In this document: positions 48,801-54,012 of the stretch, piece after piece
Layout: each line of letters starts with the position of its first letter
How positions within the stretch are numbered: the stretch's first letter is position 1
From: Symsagittifera roscoffensis
Taxonomy: Eukaryota; Xenacoelomorpha; Acoela; Convolutidae
Reading direction: 5' to 3'
NCBI RefSeq assembly: GCF_963678635.1
Contig: NC_087066.1
Span: forward strand, 43,237,682 to 43,301,681
Length of the DNA stretch: 64,000 nucleotides
The notes under the pieces: model-generated
Seen by the model: the letters and a program-made list of their open reading frames with translations, nothing else
What the model was told of the DNA's origin: nothing
Databases searched by the model: none
Program-made: the position numbers and the translations under genes

Positions 48801-50965
48801 TAACTGTGACAAGACTCAATTTTTATATCTACGCTCATCTTTAGTTGCAAAAAGAAACAGCCAAACAAAAAGAATACGCTTTGAGCCGAACCCAAGCGAC
48901 CACGATAGGTCATCTACTAGACACAGTATCCCAAATTGACCTAAATCAACCTCAGCCAAACACTTTCTCACAACCACAGCTTAATATTCCATCTTCAACA
49001 TTGCCTTCAGCTAGTAGTCTGACCATGCCAGTAGCTCCGCAGACAAGAAACCAGTTGTTAAATGGAGTTGGATCATCGTCAATTCTTGGATCCTCGACGC
49101 CAAGGCTATCGGGATTTGGTACAAGTCACGCGTCTTCTAGTCAAGTAACACCTTCTTACGGTGCAGGTGCCAATCGATCTAGGCAAGATATACATACATT
49201 AAGTTCACCTGGTATTCATATTAAGTTCACATCGTTTTGTCAATGAAAACGATTTAATTTTTTTTGGAGTCGCTTTGGCCTTCCGGCAAAAGTTGGTATC
49301 AGGTCAAAAATTGTCATAGATGACCACGATTTATGTTTACCACCAGTAGCTGGTAAACGCTTTATTTCTGATTAAAAGTGTTCCCACCATTAAAAAGGGG
49401 GAGGAATTTTGTATTTGAGTGTGGGTGTGTTTAAGTTTCTTTTTTTTTCTGTTTTCCACGCAAAATCAGGTACCACAAATAAACATCGGAATTTGTCAAA
49501 CAATATAACAAATTAAAACACTTTCAGTCATAATTCGTAAAACATTAAAAATTTCAAACTTTTTTTTCCAGTGTCAAGAAAAACCGGTTTGAAATATTTG
49601 ATTTTTAGTCTACTTTCGAGCAAATGAGGTGAGCGAGCTGCCTTATTTTGTTTTTCAACCCAATTTTTTTACCGCAAATATCATCATAATGGGTGCAGTG
49701 AAGGATCACATTAAAGCCTATTCAGCAGTAATTCGAACGGCCTTAAAAAATTTCAAAAGCTGTCCCGGTGTTGAGGAAAACCAGTTTGAAACTTTTGAGT
49801 TTTGATTGAACTTCGAACGAGTAAAACAAGCGAACAAGCTTATAATAGCAAAATTAAGCTATGAAATTAAAAAAAAAACTCCTATAAAACTATTTTTCGA
49901 ATTTTTTTTCAGCGCCATCTTTGGAATAAAAATTTCAAATCATTTTTTGGAAATAAAAATGAATAAAAGATTAGAATTTGTTGTTTTTTTTTGTCTTTTT
50001 TTCGGCTATAATTGTAGCCCGATTTGTCTATTTTACTATGACTGTCGAGCATGCTTAAATTAACGGTTTTCAACAGAACACATTACGAGGCCAAACTGTG
50101 CACTGGATAGGCGCATAATTTTGTGTCTGTATGTTCCTGGATTGCAGAGATAAATCTTTAAACATGTTCCAAAGTGTAAGCGGATTACACCTACAAAAAC
50201 TTCGTGGATCCCACGTACAAATACCTGTAACATAAACTTTGTCGGCACATTTGTTTTGTTGCGGATTCCGCAACAAGCAAATATAGCTAGTTGTTCTGGA
50301 TTCCGCACTTGTAAGTGGATTCCGCAAAATGTTAGTAGAATCCGCAAAATGTAAGTGGAATCCGCAAACAAAGTGCGGATTTCACTTACAATTTGCGGAT
50401 TCCACTTACATTTTGCGGATTCCACTTACAATTTGCGTCTTCCGCTTACAGTTGCGGATTCCGCAACAGCTCAATTTAACGATACAAATGTTTTATCATT
50501 TATTTGTGGATTCCGCAAATACTGTTGTGGATTTCGCAAATTCGCCTATTTTTGGAGCGATTTTGAGCGCTACAATGTTTTAAGTATTTGTTTGAGGAAT
50601 CCAAAACAGCAAAGAAGATCAAAGAAAAATAGCAATGTTGCGGGTTCCGCGACAAATCTGATTTTGTACTGTCCCGGAATCCGTTTTTTAATGCACAGAA
50701 TACACAGTTTGGCCTCGTAATGCATTTTATCAGACGACTCGCTTAAATCAACTTTAATCTGAAAAGAAAAACATGAAAAAGCGTTTTATTTATTTTGTTT
50801 AAATTTATAGTCGGAACATTCTGTGCTACTTCCACAGCCACCGGCTATCCTGGTTCACAATCAGTTTTGAATGTTAAAACTTGCGACAATTGTTTCAGTG
50901 GCCTTGGATCAGTCAGTTCAGGGCCAAAGATGGGTTCTACGAATAGATACAATCTGAGAAATTGA
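18706..50965 (+). CDS. CROCC: Rootletin-like coiled-coil protein gene, 3' part, 21 visible exons
   Basis: Twenty-one exons join in one frame to about 1,334 codons, with phase kept at each junction. The product is almost wholly heptad coiled coil (E/K/Q/L/R-rich, very few Pro or Gly), broken once by a loop of about 45 residues (VTGFGGQVVTTNRFPF...) and ended by a Ser/Pro/Gln-rich tail. Rootletin forms the filament that anchors cilia and links centrioles; human rootletin is about 2,000 residues. The clue to rootletin rather than myosin or a golgin is the segment after the loop, DIETVRAAMEDI, which resembles the D-x-E-AVR-x-AL motif that opens the C-terminal coil of vertebrate rootletin, together with similar heptad text downstream and a short Ser/Pro tail. 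The N-terminal ~700 residues are missing, and no further exons are seen to the left. CEP250/C-NAP1 is the main alternative. Confidence 0.7.
18867..20031 (+). other. Intron with a dispersed repeat
   Basis: It holds the 19,112-19,640 repeat. The rest is AT-rich, with nothing else recognised. Confidence 0.7.
19112..19640. repeat. Dispersed ~530-bp repeat, copy 1
   Basis: It begins TTGTTCCGACTTTCG, includes CTTTCG-ATA-CGAAAG, and ends ...CAGGGCTTCGCCCTGATACG AGCAGTC with an AGGGC-TTC-GCCCT hairpin near the end. A second copy is at 30,463-30,976 in the same orientation. Hairpins at both ends and no inverted termini make a Helitron-like element possible, but CTRR ends were not seen. Confidence 0.8.
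20032..20295 (+). CDS. Rootletin-like exon 2
   Basis: The acceptor is chosen as TTTTTTCCTTAG|GCGTTC because it has a good pyrimidine tract and keeps phase 0. A nearer AG (20,061-20,062) would break the frame. Donor AAAGAG|GTGAGT. 88 codons of coiled coil; the first ten (AFHPFLNVIS) are not heptad-like. Confidence 0.8.
20296..21076 (+). other. Intron with MITE debris
   Basis: It carries four copies of an AAGTTAACATCC-type motif in both orientations and part of the CAGGGGCGGAT family; see the separate entry. Confidence 0.7.
20462..20860. repeat. Composite repeat: GTTAACATCC inverted pairs plus a truncated hAT MITE
   Basis: GGGACCAAGTTAACATCCTC at 20,462 is matched in inverted form at about 20,522-20,542, and the motif recurs at about 20,572 (direct) and 20,843 (inverted). 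Between them lie blocks shared with the hAT MITE family: GGCGCGCGCTCCCCCTCAAA, TATATTGGCGCCAAAGGCGC and the GGGGGACCCTTTGGGTCGGC block, without its ends. Confidence 0.75.
21077..21280 (+). CDS. Rootletin-like exon 3
   Basis: Acceptor TGTTTTTTAG|AGTGAG, donor GCAAAG|GTGCTC (weak at +3 to +6). Phase 0 at both ends, 68 codons of coiled coil (SERTNNALADELRLAKSE). Confidence 0.88.
21281..21693 (+). other. Intron, nothing recognised
   Basis: AT-rich with no repeat that I can identify. It ends in the good acceptor TTTATGTTTCAG. Confidence 0.6.
21694..21811 (+). CDS. Rootletin-like exon 4
   Basis: Acceptor TATGTTTCAG|GACTAC, donor CGCG|GTAAGC. Starts in phase 0 and ends in phase 1. Coiled coil (DYLEASVTEGNYARNRLA). 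Confidence 0.88.
22082..22251 (+). CDS. Rootletin-like exon 5
   Basis: Acceptor GTTTCCCCCAG|AGAATG, donor GAGAAG|GTACGT. Entry in phase 1, exit in phase 0. The end is very Lys/Gln/Glu-rich (KKEQTQKKKQNEERVK). Confidence 0.88.
22252..24205 (+). other. Intron with a short donor-proximal duplication
   Basis: CGTCATATTATAACAGGA, at the donor (22,255), recurs at about 22,300, so the first 60 bases hold two near-copies. The remaining 1.9 kb is AT-rich with nothing recognised. Confidence 0.6.
24206..24403 (+). CDS. Rootletin-like exon 6
   Basis: Acceptor CAACCTACTTAG|GAATCT, donor GTCCAG|GTCAGC. 66 codons, phase 0 at both ends. Coiled coil (ESLLRDFDNQKLVLKSEHEQ). Confidence 0.88.
24609..24833. repeat. 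Fold-back element (~100-bp inverted arms) next to an acceptor
   Basis: The left arm, starting GTCGCTGAATTG...GATCATC, and the right arm, ending GATGATC...CAATTCAGCGAC, are imperfect reverse complements over about 100 bp around a centre near 24,725. Its right end is only 25 bases from the acceptor of exon 7. It looks like a small MITE; target duplications are not clear. Confidence 0.8.
24858..25039 (+). CDS. Rootletin-like exon 7
   Basis: Acceptor TGCAATTTAG|GAGAAA, with a poor pyrimidine tract; donor AAAAAGA|GTGGGT, chosen because it leaves phase 2 for exon 8. Coiled coil (EKQKDQMYEQIKASKQKVED). Confidence 0.83.
25040..26144 (+). other. Intron with a degenerate CTTAAGTTTACC repeat
   Basis: See the repeat at 25,310-25,650. 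The rest has no recognisable feature. Confidence 0.6.
25310..25650. repeat. Degenerate minisatellite of (C/T)TTACCTTAAGTT-type units
   Basis: Over 340 bases, variants such as CTCACCTCAAGTTTACCTTA recur about every 15-30 bases. The strand is C/T/A-rich and G-poor. Confidence 0.75.
26145..26320 (+). CDS. Rootletin-like exon 8
   Basis: Acceptor TTGAAATTAG|AGATGA, donor AAATCAG|GTCAGC. Entry in phase 2, exit in phase 1. G/A-rich coiled-coil coding sequence (RKREERLGELRREKGELELD). Confidence 0.85.
27170..28140. repeat. Member(s) of a dispersed family with ACTGTGCAAGTAG and CGAGAAAAACCGGTT motifs
   Basis: GTGTTGAGAAAAAGCGGTTT (27,230) and its better match GTGTCGAGAAAAACCGGTTC (27,706), and two copies of the GTGCTACTTG-CACAGTAACCGG signature (27,598; 28,106), lie here. 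The same blocks occur in reverse order and orientation at 32,280-33,240. There are probably two overlapping, decayed copies. Confidence 0.65.
28731..29111. mobile_element. hAT-type MITE with 8-bp target-site duplication
   Basis: The ends are CCGGGGCGGATATAGG... and ...CTTAGATCCGCTCCTG, inverted repeats of the family end CAGGGGCGGATCTAGG. It is flanked on both sides by TTTTTATT (28,723-28,730 and 29,112-29,119). Eight-base duplications and CAG...CTG ends fit the hAT superfamily. Orientation is opposite to the copy at 38,517. No transposase frame. Confidence 0.9.
29155..30190. repeat. AT-rich TAATCGATTATAATC repeats
   Basis: ATAATCGATTATAATCGATT and related units recur in two blocks on either side of the nested MITE at 29,416; they belong mostly to the inverted-repeat element described above. 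Similar units also occur at about 26,510-26,590. Confidence 0.7.
29416..29748. mobile_element. hAT-type MITE with 8-bp target-site duplication
   Basis: The left end CAAGGACGGATTTAGG and right end ...ATAACCGCCCCTG are imperfect inverted repeats of the family end. Flanked by GTTTACTG at 29,408-29,415 and 29,749-29,756. It is 333 bp and keeps the internal GGGTTCCCCCTTTG and GCGCGCCAAAAAACGCGATT blocks of the family. Confidence 0.92.
30463..30976. repeat. Dispersed ~515-bp repeat, copy 2
   Basis: Collinear with 19,112-19,640 from TTGTTCCGACTTTCG to GATACGAGCAGTC. The end hairpin has decayed (GGGCTTGGGCCTG). Confidence 0.8.
31247..31432 (+). CDS. Rootletin-like exon 9
   Basis: Acceptor CTTGTTTTTCAG|CCGAAA, donor CTTACTG|GTCAGT. 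Phase 1 in and out. Coiled coil (ETQSDLVQQDANRLREALDK). Confidence 0.88.
31598..31842 (+). CDS. Rootletin-like exon 10
   Basis: Acceptor TTGGTTTTCAG|AAACCC, donor CACACAG|GTGGGT. Entry in phase 1, exit in phase 0. 81 full codons of coiled coil, ending RLRTQ. Confidence 0.88.
31960..32222. repeat. Decayed copy of the CAGGGGCGGAT hAT MITE
   Basis: The right end GAGAAAATCCTAGATCCACCCCT and internal AAGGGTCCCCCTTTGG are kept. The left end has diverged beyond recognition and no target duplication is seen. Confidence 0.7.
32280..33240. repeat. Reverse-orientation copy of the ACTGTGCAAGTAG family
   Basis: GCCGGTTACTGTGCAAGTAG, then GAATGTTCCGACCATAGTCTT, at about 32,312-32,365 is the reverse complement of the block at 28,080-28,140. 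AACCGGTTTTCTCAACACCT at about 33,140 mirrors the CGAGAAAAACCGG block. The copy is split by the MITE at 32,648-33,062. Confidence 0.7.
32648..33062. mobile_element. hAT-like MITE of a second family, with target-site duplication
   Basis: The left end CAGGGAGGGTTCTCATGCTTGAG and right end ...CTCAAGCATGAGCGACGCCACC form an inverted repeat of about 25 bp with a few differences. CTTTTAAG flanks both sides (32,640-32,647 and 33,063-33,070). The interior (GGCCTGGATTTATTTTCTTACTTTC...) is related in inverted orientation to 45,840-48,067. Confidence 0.85.
33243..33714. repeat. Tandem array, three units of 158-159 bp
   Basis: Units start with TTTTGCTATTATCTAATTTG at 33,243, 33,402 and 33,560. Each holds GTTGTG(C/A)(T/A)ACGAC(A/G)GGGG and ends with a CTTTTTTCAGTTTC-type run. 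Each unit thus carries a possible pseudo-acceptor (TTTTTTCAG). Confidence 0.92.
33998..34161 (+). CDS. Rootletin-like exon 11
   Basis: Acceptor GCATTGTAG|ATTTCG, donor GGCTAG|GTAAGT. Entry in phase 0, exit in phase 2. Coiled coil (ISDMERLSSQQQVSISELSR). Confidence 0.87.
34162..34483 (+). other. Intron with a short MITE fragment
   Basis: CTGCGGCGCAGAAATTTTTC at about 34,229 and AATGGGGTCTTTC match internal blocks of the hAT MITE at 29,416. No ends. Confidence 0.6.
34484..34788 (+). CDS. Rootletin-like exon 12, with the non-coiled loop
   Basis: Acceptor CCTTTTTGTAG|TTCGGA, donor AAAGTG|GTGAGT. Phase 2 in, phase 1 out. Coiled coil up to CQLYNNIRNTFQMRN, then a Gly/Thr/Ser/Asn-rich stretch (VTGFGGQVVTTNRFPFATIS) that breaks the coil. 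In rootletin a loop of low complexity separates coil blocks at about this place. Confidence 0.87.
34789..35141 (+). other. Intron, nothing recognised
   Basis: A-rich with no repeat that I can identify. Confidence 0.5.
35142..35366 (+). CDS. Rootletin-like exon 13, start of the C-terminal coil
   Basis: Acceptor GAAATTTTCAG|GTCTGA, donor ACTCGG|GTTAGC. Phase 1 in and out. It carries DIETVRAAMEDIIKQCKSS, the segment on which the rootletin call mainly rests. Confidence 0.87.
35740..36185. repeat. Minisatellite of GTTTCTTGGAATCTTT-type units
   Basis: Variants of TTTCTTGGAATC (TTTCTTACAATG, TTTCTTAGAATC) recur every 15-30 bases, split by the GAA run and about 100 bases of other sequence. Confidence 0.8.
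35967..36002. repeat. (GAA)12 microsatellite
   Basis: Twelve perfect GAA units. Confidence 0.97.
36217..36404 (+). CDS. Rootletin-like exon 14
   Basis: Acceptor TTTGTGTTCAG|AACTGA, donor AACGAG|GTCAGG. Phase 1 in, phase 0 out. Coiled coil (GQQRRIEELEGEIEKKRGEV). Confidence 0.88.
36405..37233 (+). other. Intron, nothing recognised
   Basis: AT-rich without a clear repeat. Ends with TCCTCATTTGCAG. Confidence 0.5.
37234..37389 (+). CDS. Rootletin-like exon 15
   Basis: Acceptor CATTTGCAG|GAAATG, donor GTCAAG|GTGTGC. 52 codons, phase 0 at both ends. Coiled coil (MRKCRSELERVGVEVREQSS). Confidence 0.88.
37519..37790. repeat. hAT MITE copy missing its right end
   Basis: The left end ATAGGGGCGGATCTAGGGGA is intact, and TTTTTAGGTCGACC and GGCTTGCGCTCCCC follow in the same order as at 38,517. 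The right end is not recognisable, so no duplication can be called. Confidence 0.8.
38517..38944. mobile_element. Best-preserved hAT-type MITE (428 bp) with 8-bp target duplication
   Basis: The left end CAGGGGCGGATCTAGGATTT and right end ...CCTAAATCCGCCCCTG are inverted repeats. GTCTTAAT flanks both sides exactly (38,509-38,516 and 38,945-38,952). Inside are TATATTGGCGCCAAAGGCGC and GGGGGACCCTTTGGGTCGGC, both nearly palindromic. No transposase frame, so it is non-autonomous. Confidence 0.95.
42184..42327 (+). CDS. Rootletin-like exon 16
   Basis: Acceptor TTATCTCCTAG|GACATG, donor CAACAG|GTCAAC. 48 codons, phase 0 at both ends. Coiled coil (DMKNTINELTKQLADQKSQA). Confidence 0.88.
42328..42931 (+). 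other. Intron, nothing recognised
   Basis: AT-rich; no repeat identified. Confidence 0.5.
42932..43074 (+). CDS. Rootletin-like exon 17, with a GC donor
   Basis: Acceptor GACGTTTGCAG|ATTGAT. Frame continuity with exon 18 requires the exon to end at ...AACATGAG, followed by GCTAGT. The only nearby GT donor (CTA|GTATAG) would break the frame. Coiled coil (LDEVKRDREEERRRLRKKAE). Confidence 0.82.
43075..43472 (+). other. GC-AG intron
   Basis: It begins GCTAGT and ends CTTCTGCAG. No repeat seen. Confidence 0.7.
43473..43653 (+). CDS. Rootletin-like exon 18
   Basis: Acceptor ACTTCTGCAG|GGATGC, donor GTCAAG|GTCAGA. Phase 2 in, phase 0 out. Coiled coil (MQIQIHSLEREREERREELK). Confidence 0.88.
44590..44720. 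repeat. Decayed hAT MITE fragment
   Basis: GGCCTGCGCTCCCCCTCAAC and the following TACATTGACGCCATGTGGG are altered forms of the internal family blocks. Confidence 0.5.
45375..45605. repeat. Two hAT MITE fragments in opposite order
   Basis: TTTGGCGCCAGTTTTTACTA with GAGGGGTCGCG belongs to the middle of the family. After a (TATG)n stretch an end-like CAGGGGCGGTTTTTGCGGTT begins at 45,461 and runs to the GGACCCTAAAT block. Probably one copy inserted next to another. Confidence 0.65.
45840..48067. mobile_element. 2.2-kb hAT-like element with an internal ~1-kb direct duplication
   Basis: The right end GGTCCCTCAATCATGAGAATACTCCC and left end GGTGGCGTTCCTTATGGCGAAGAGACC correspond to the two ends of the MITE at 32,648. 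Possible 8-bp duplications CTACTTTG/TTACTTTG flank it. Inside, a block from ATACAGGCCATTAAAATTGG (46,010) to TTCGGCCAGTGGGAACGTCC (about 46,890) is repeated at 46,945-47,998 with 85-90% visible identity and a ~70-base insertion near 47,030. No transposase frame; short ORFs here are chance. Confidence 0.7.
48310..48459 (+). CDS. Rootletin-like exon 19
   Basis: Acceptor TTGGTTCTTTAG|GAGCTG, donor GACAAA|GTACAA. 50 codons, phase 0 at both ends. Coiled coil (ELEDENRRLEGELRSLKGDV). Confidence 0.87.
48460..48844 (+). other. Intron, nothing recognised
   Basis: AT-rich; ends CGCTCATCTTTAG. Confidence 0.5.
48845..49224 (+). CDS. Rootletin-like exon 20: end of the coil and Ser/Pro-rich tail
   Basis: Acceptor TCATCTTTAG|TTGCAA. 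The coil ends near HLLDTVSQIDL; the rest is Gln/Pro/Ser/Thr/Gly-rich and likely disordered, as is the short tail of vertebrate rootletin. The donor is not certain: TTAA|GTTCAC (49,225) gives phase 2 and fits a Gly/Ser-rich last exon, while CCTG|GTATTC (49,212) gives phase 1 and a different last peptide. Without splicing the frame stops at 49,246. Confidence 0.75.
49225..50898 (+). other. Last intron, with a TIR element and repeat motifs
   Basis: GTGTCAAGAAAAACCGGTTT at about 49,571 and GTGTTGAGGAAAACCAGTTT at about 49,768 belong to the ACTGTGCAAGTAG family. The TIR element lies at 50,081-50,722, and the signature CGGAACATTCTGTGCTACTT at about 50,813. Confidence 0.65.
50081..50722. mobile_element. 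642-bp element with perfect 20-bp terminal inverted repeats
   Basis: CATTACGAGGCCAAACTGTG at 50,081-50,100 is exactly repeated in inverted form at 50,703-50,722. Inside, GTAAGTGGAATCCGCAAA-type units of about 20-25 bp run in one orientation up to about 50,370 and in the other from there to about 50,470, so the array folds back. No transposase. A CA dinucleotide flanks both sides; the superfamily is unclear. Confidence 0.88.
50899..50965 (+). CDS. Rootletin-like last exon (uncertain frame)
   Basis: Acceptor CAATTGTTTCAG|TGGCCT. One frame gives a Gly/Ser/Asn-rich end (GLGSVSSGPKMGSTNRYNLR) stopping at 50,963-50,965; the other stops at 50,955-50,957. I prefer the first because its composition continues the tail. 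A poly(A) signal follows 65 bases later. Confidence 0.6.
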
Positions 50966-51029
50966 GACAGCCGACGGAACTAATTGATGATAATAGTATG
51001 AAATGTACGAATTTTTACTTTGTTTTGCC

Positions 51030-51035
51030 AATAAA
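51030..51035 (+). terminator. Poly(A) signal AATAAA of the rootletin-like gene
   Basis: A canonical AATAAA lies 65 bases after the proposed stop. Confidence 0.65.
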
Positions 51036-51059
51036 GCTTTGGAAGTTACACTTAAATAA

Positions 51060-51600
51060 TCGAAATACATAATTCAATTTTTTGTACAGTTTCTTATTCT
51101 ACACAAGATGAGAGTATAAAACATGATCAACTTAACTATGATCACTCTATCTATTTCTGAAAAATTTGATAACCAAACAACAAATATCAAGCTATTGATA
51201 TAAGCTATTGCTCCGATCCGTCAGCGTGGGCGGTAAAGTGGTTGCCAATTTATTCAAGCGGTCTCCTTTCTAAGACAGCCATTTTCATCTGACGAACGCT
51301 GAAAATTTTCCCAAGTTGCTTTTGAAACCCAAGCATATATAAGTTATTACCTCTAAATAAGCGAAATGAATAATTCAATTTTTGTACAGTTTATGATCAC
51401 TCTCAGAAGATAGCTCGAGCCGAAAAAACAATTTTTGGGTTAAAAACTTCAGAAAATGCTGAAAAACGTCATTTTCTTTTGAAAAATTGAATGCTGAGTT
51501 GAAACTGTTTACCAAATATGGTTTGGACTTTGGTGCTGCGGCAGAACTCCAAAAAAAGATTTTAACTAAAATTAGAAACAAAAATCCCAAAAACCGCTTC
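51060..51600. other. Intergenic, AT-rich, with a short duplication
   Basis: TAATTCAATTTTTGTACAGTTT occurs at about 51,071 and 51,371. Nothing else recognised. Confidence 0.5.
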
Positions 51601-51609
51601 TTCAAAAAT

Positions 51610-53760
51610 TAAGCATATAAGCGCCACTGATCCGACTCTTTCCTGTGGTTAGAATTTTTGATTTCTTATATTTTTATATCTCTTGTTCGCCCAAAATTCA
51701 TCCCTAAAACTGGTATCGAGAAAAATTGGCTCGAATTGGCGATCAGTTTTTCTAATCTTTTGATTGTCAATTCAATGGTCTATGATATACAAAATTATCG
51801 TTTTGTGCTAGAAATGAAACTTCTTTTCATAAATACACGTTATTCCAGCTGTTTTCTTTTTAGTTTACCTTAACGCGTCAGCCGGTTATATAGTCAACCT
51901 CGAAATCTGTATTGCTTAACTTGAGATTTTTATAGTACGTTTCATAGCAATGGAACCTTGACCATTGTGTAGTGATTGTCCGGCAAACATAGCAGCAGTT
52001 ATAGCTTTTGACAAATTCATCCGAAACGACTTAAACTTTTTAAACTGTTCTGACGTTGAGACAATAAAATGGAGCTAAACCTGCCCTAGAATTTTTAAAA
52101 CTGCTTTCAAACTGTCAAAAGAGCAATCCAAAAAGAATGATCTTTTTGGGAGAGTTTCATTTTTGCCGTAATTTTTTTTTCGTTGAACAACGATTAGCCA
52201 TGTAACTTTTCAGAGAAAAAAAAACATGAAACGCCGACGAAGAAGCAAACGCAAAACTTCAAATAACTTTTTCGATTTAGTTTAATCTAGAAGATCAGAA
52301 TTTTTCAAAAAAATAATGTGTTGTCCGATGAATTCGCTAAAAGCTACAAAACCACATAATTCTTTTGATTTTGATTCACGGATTGAAGTGGCTCAGGTCT
52401 TTTTTGATTTACTTTTTTTTAAATAATAAATAATAAGAATATTTTCGATTTTGAGCTTGAAGCGTCAAAATCTTCAGAAAAAACTGATATTTGAAAAATT
52501 GAAACAAATCTGCAGAATTCAAAAAATTATTGAACCATTCACTATTTATCTTTTCTAAGGTATCGATAGTTTTCATTATAATTAATGATAAATAATTGTC
52601 TTATTAGTCGATACGAGCATAGAGTTTCAAAAAACATGCTATGATAAAGATATACCGATAATGTAAGTTTCATGCACGGCGTTTTTCCATAAATCAAAAA
52701 CAATTTTAGGGGTTAGCCATGTACTTTTGATTTTTGCTAAAAAAAGATCTAACCAAAGATTTTTGCAAGGTAAAATTAACACAAAGTAATTAAGCGGTAG
52801 TATTCTCACATAAAGACAGAAGAAACTTCTATCTAAATTTCTATCTATCACCCATTAGGACGCCACTGCTCCAGCTATTTCGTGCGTCAAGGATTTTTTG
52901 AACTGCTTCTTTTCTTTTGCTTGCCCATAAAAAAAACATTCAAAAACTGGTATCGAGAAAAATCGGTTTGAACTGACGATCATTTTTTGAACTGAAGATA
53001 TTTTGATTGTCAATTTGAACTGAAGATATTTTGATTGTCAATTCATTGGTCCAGAAGCGAAACTTCTTTTAGTAGTTAAACGTTATTTCACCCATTTTTT
53101 CTCAGTTTTGTTCAATGTGTCAGCCGGTTGGATATTCAACCTCTAAATCTATATAGCTTAGCTTGAAATTTTTATAGTACATTCCATAGTATTCTAACCT
53201 TGACCATTGTGTGCCACTTGTCCGGCGATCAGAGCAGCAGTTATATGCAGTTACAACTTCTGAGCAATTTATTGGACAACGTCCTAAATCAATAAAAATA
53301 AATTTAACCTTAAGACATTGAAATGGAGTTAAACTTGCAATCGATTTTTCAAAACTACCTTTGAACTGTCAAAAGAGCAATGCAAAAAGAGTGAGTTTTT
53401 TCGGAGAATTTCTGTATTGCCTTATTTCAAGAGCACAATTCAAAAACTTTTTCGTTCAACAACAATTTACCTTGTAAGTTTTCAGAGCAAAAAAGACATC
53501 GATAATTTTTGTTATATCTAATGATAACTAATTGTTTTCTAATCAATACAAGCGTAGACTTAAAAAATTCGTTATGATAAACGTTAAACGGATAATGAAG
53601 TTTAGTGTACGGTGTTTTTCTATAAGCCAGACATTTTAGGGATTAGCTATGTACTTTTGAATTTGGTCCAAGCCAGCTCTAACCAAAATTTTTGCAGAAT
53701 TGAACAGAAATATTTAAGCGGCACTCTTCCCACATGAAGACAGCAGAAATTTCTATCTGG
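51610..53760. repeat. Tandem duplication, two ~1.1-kb diverged units
   Basis: The unit from about 51,610 (GCGCCACTGATCC..., AAACTGGTATCGAGAAAAAT at 51,702) to 52,850 is repeated from 52,860 (CGCCACTGCTCC..., same motif at 52,947) to 53,760. Shared blocks include GTCAGCCGGTT, TTTTTATAGTAC and ACCTTGACCATTGTGT, in the same order. Both units hold the CGAGAAAAA motif of the dispersed family. Confidence 0.8.
52987..53043. repeat. Short tandem duplication within the second unit
   Basis: TTTGAACTGAAGATATTTTGATTGTCAA occurs twice in direct succession. Confidence 0.9.
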
Positions 53761-53968
53761 GTTAAGGTCGTTGAATATAAACCAAGTTATACAAAAAAAA
53801 CCAATTCTTTTGTAAAAGTTTTTAGTAAAATTTTGTAAAATTACTCTCAAAAAACTAAGTGGTTGAAAATCAATAGTTATTTCAGAGATTTATTTAAAAT
53901 ATCAAAAAAAAATCAAAAGCAATTAGATGCACAAAAAAATTCCACTGTTTTTTTATATTGTTTTGTAT

Positions 53969-54012
53969 GTATGTAGTCCGGCTACACTTTGTATGTAGTC
54001 CGGCTACACTTT
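53969..54012. repeat. Two perfect 22-bp tandem units
   Basis: GTATGTAGTCCGGCTACACT followed by TT, twice. Confidence 0.95.

Noticed and set aside
50300-50480. Regularly spaced short repeats resembling a CRISPR array
   Set aside because: Units are directly adjacent, change orientation in the middle and lack unique spacers of constant length, inside a eukaryotic TIR element.
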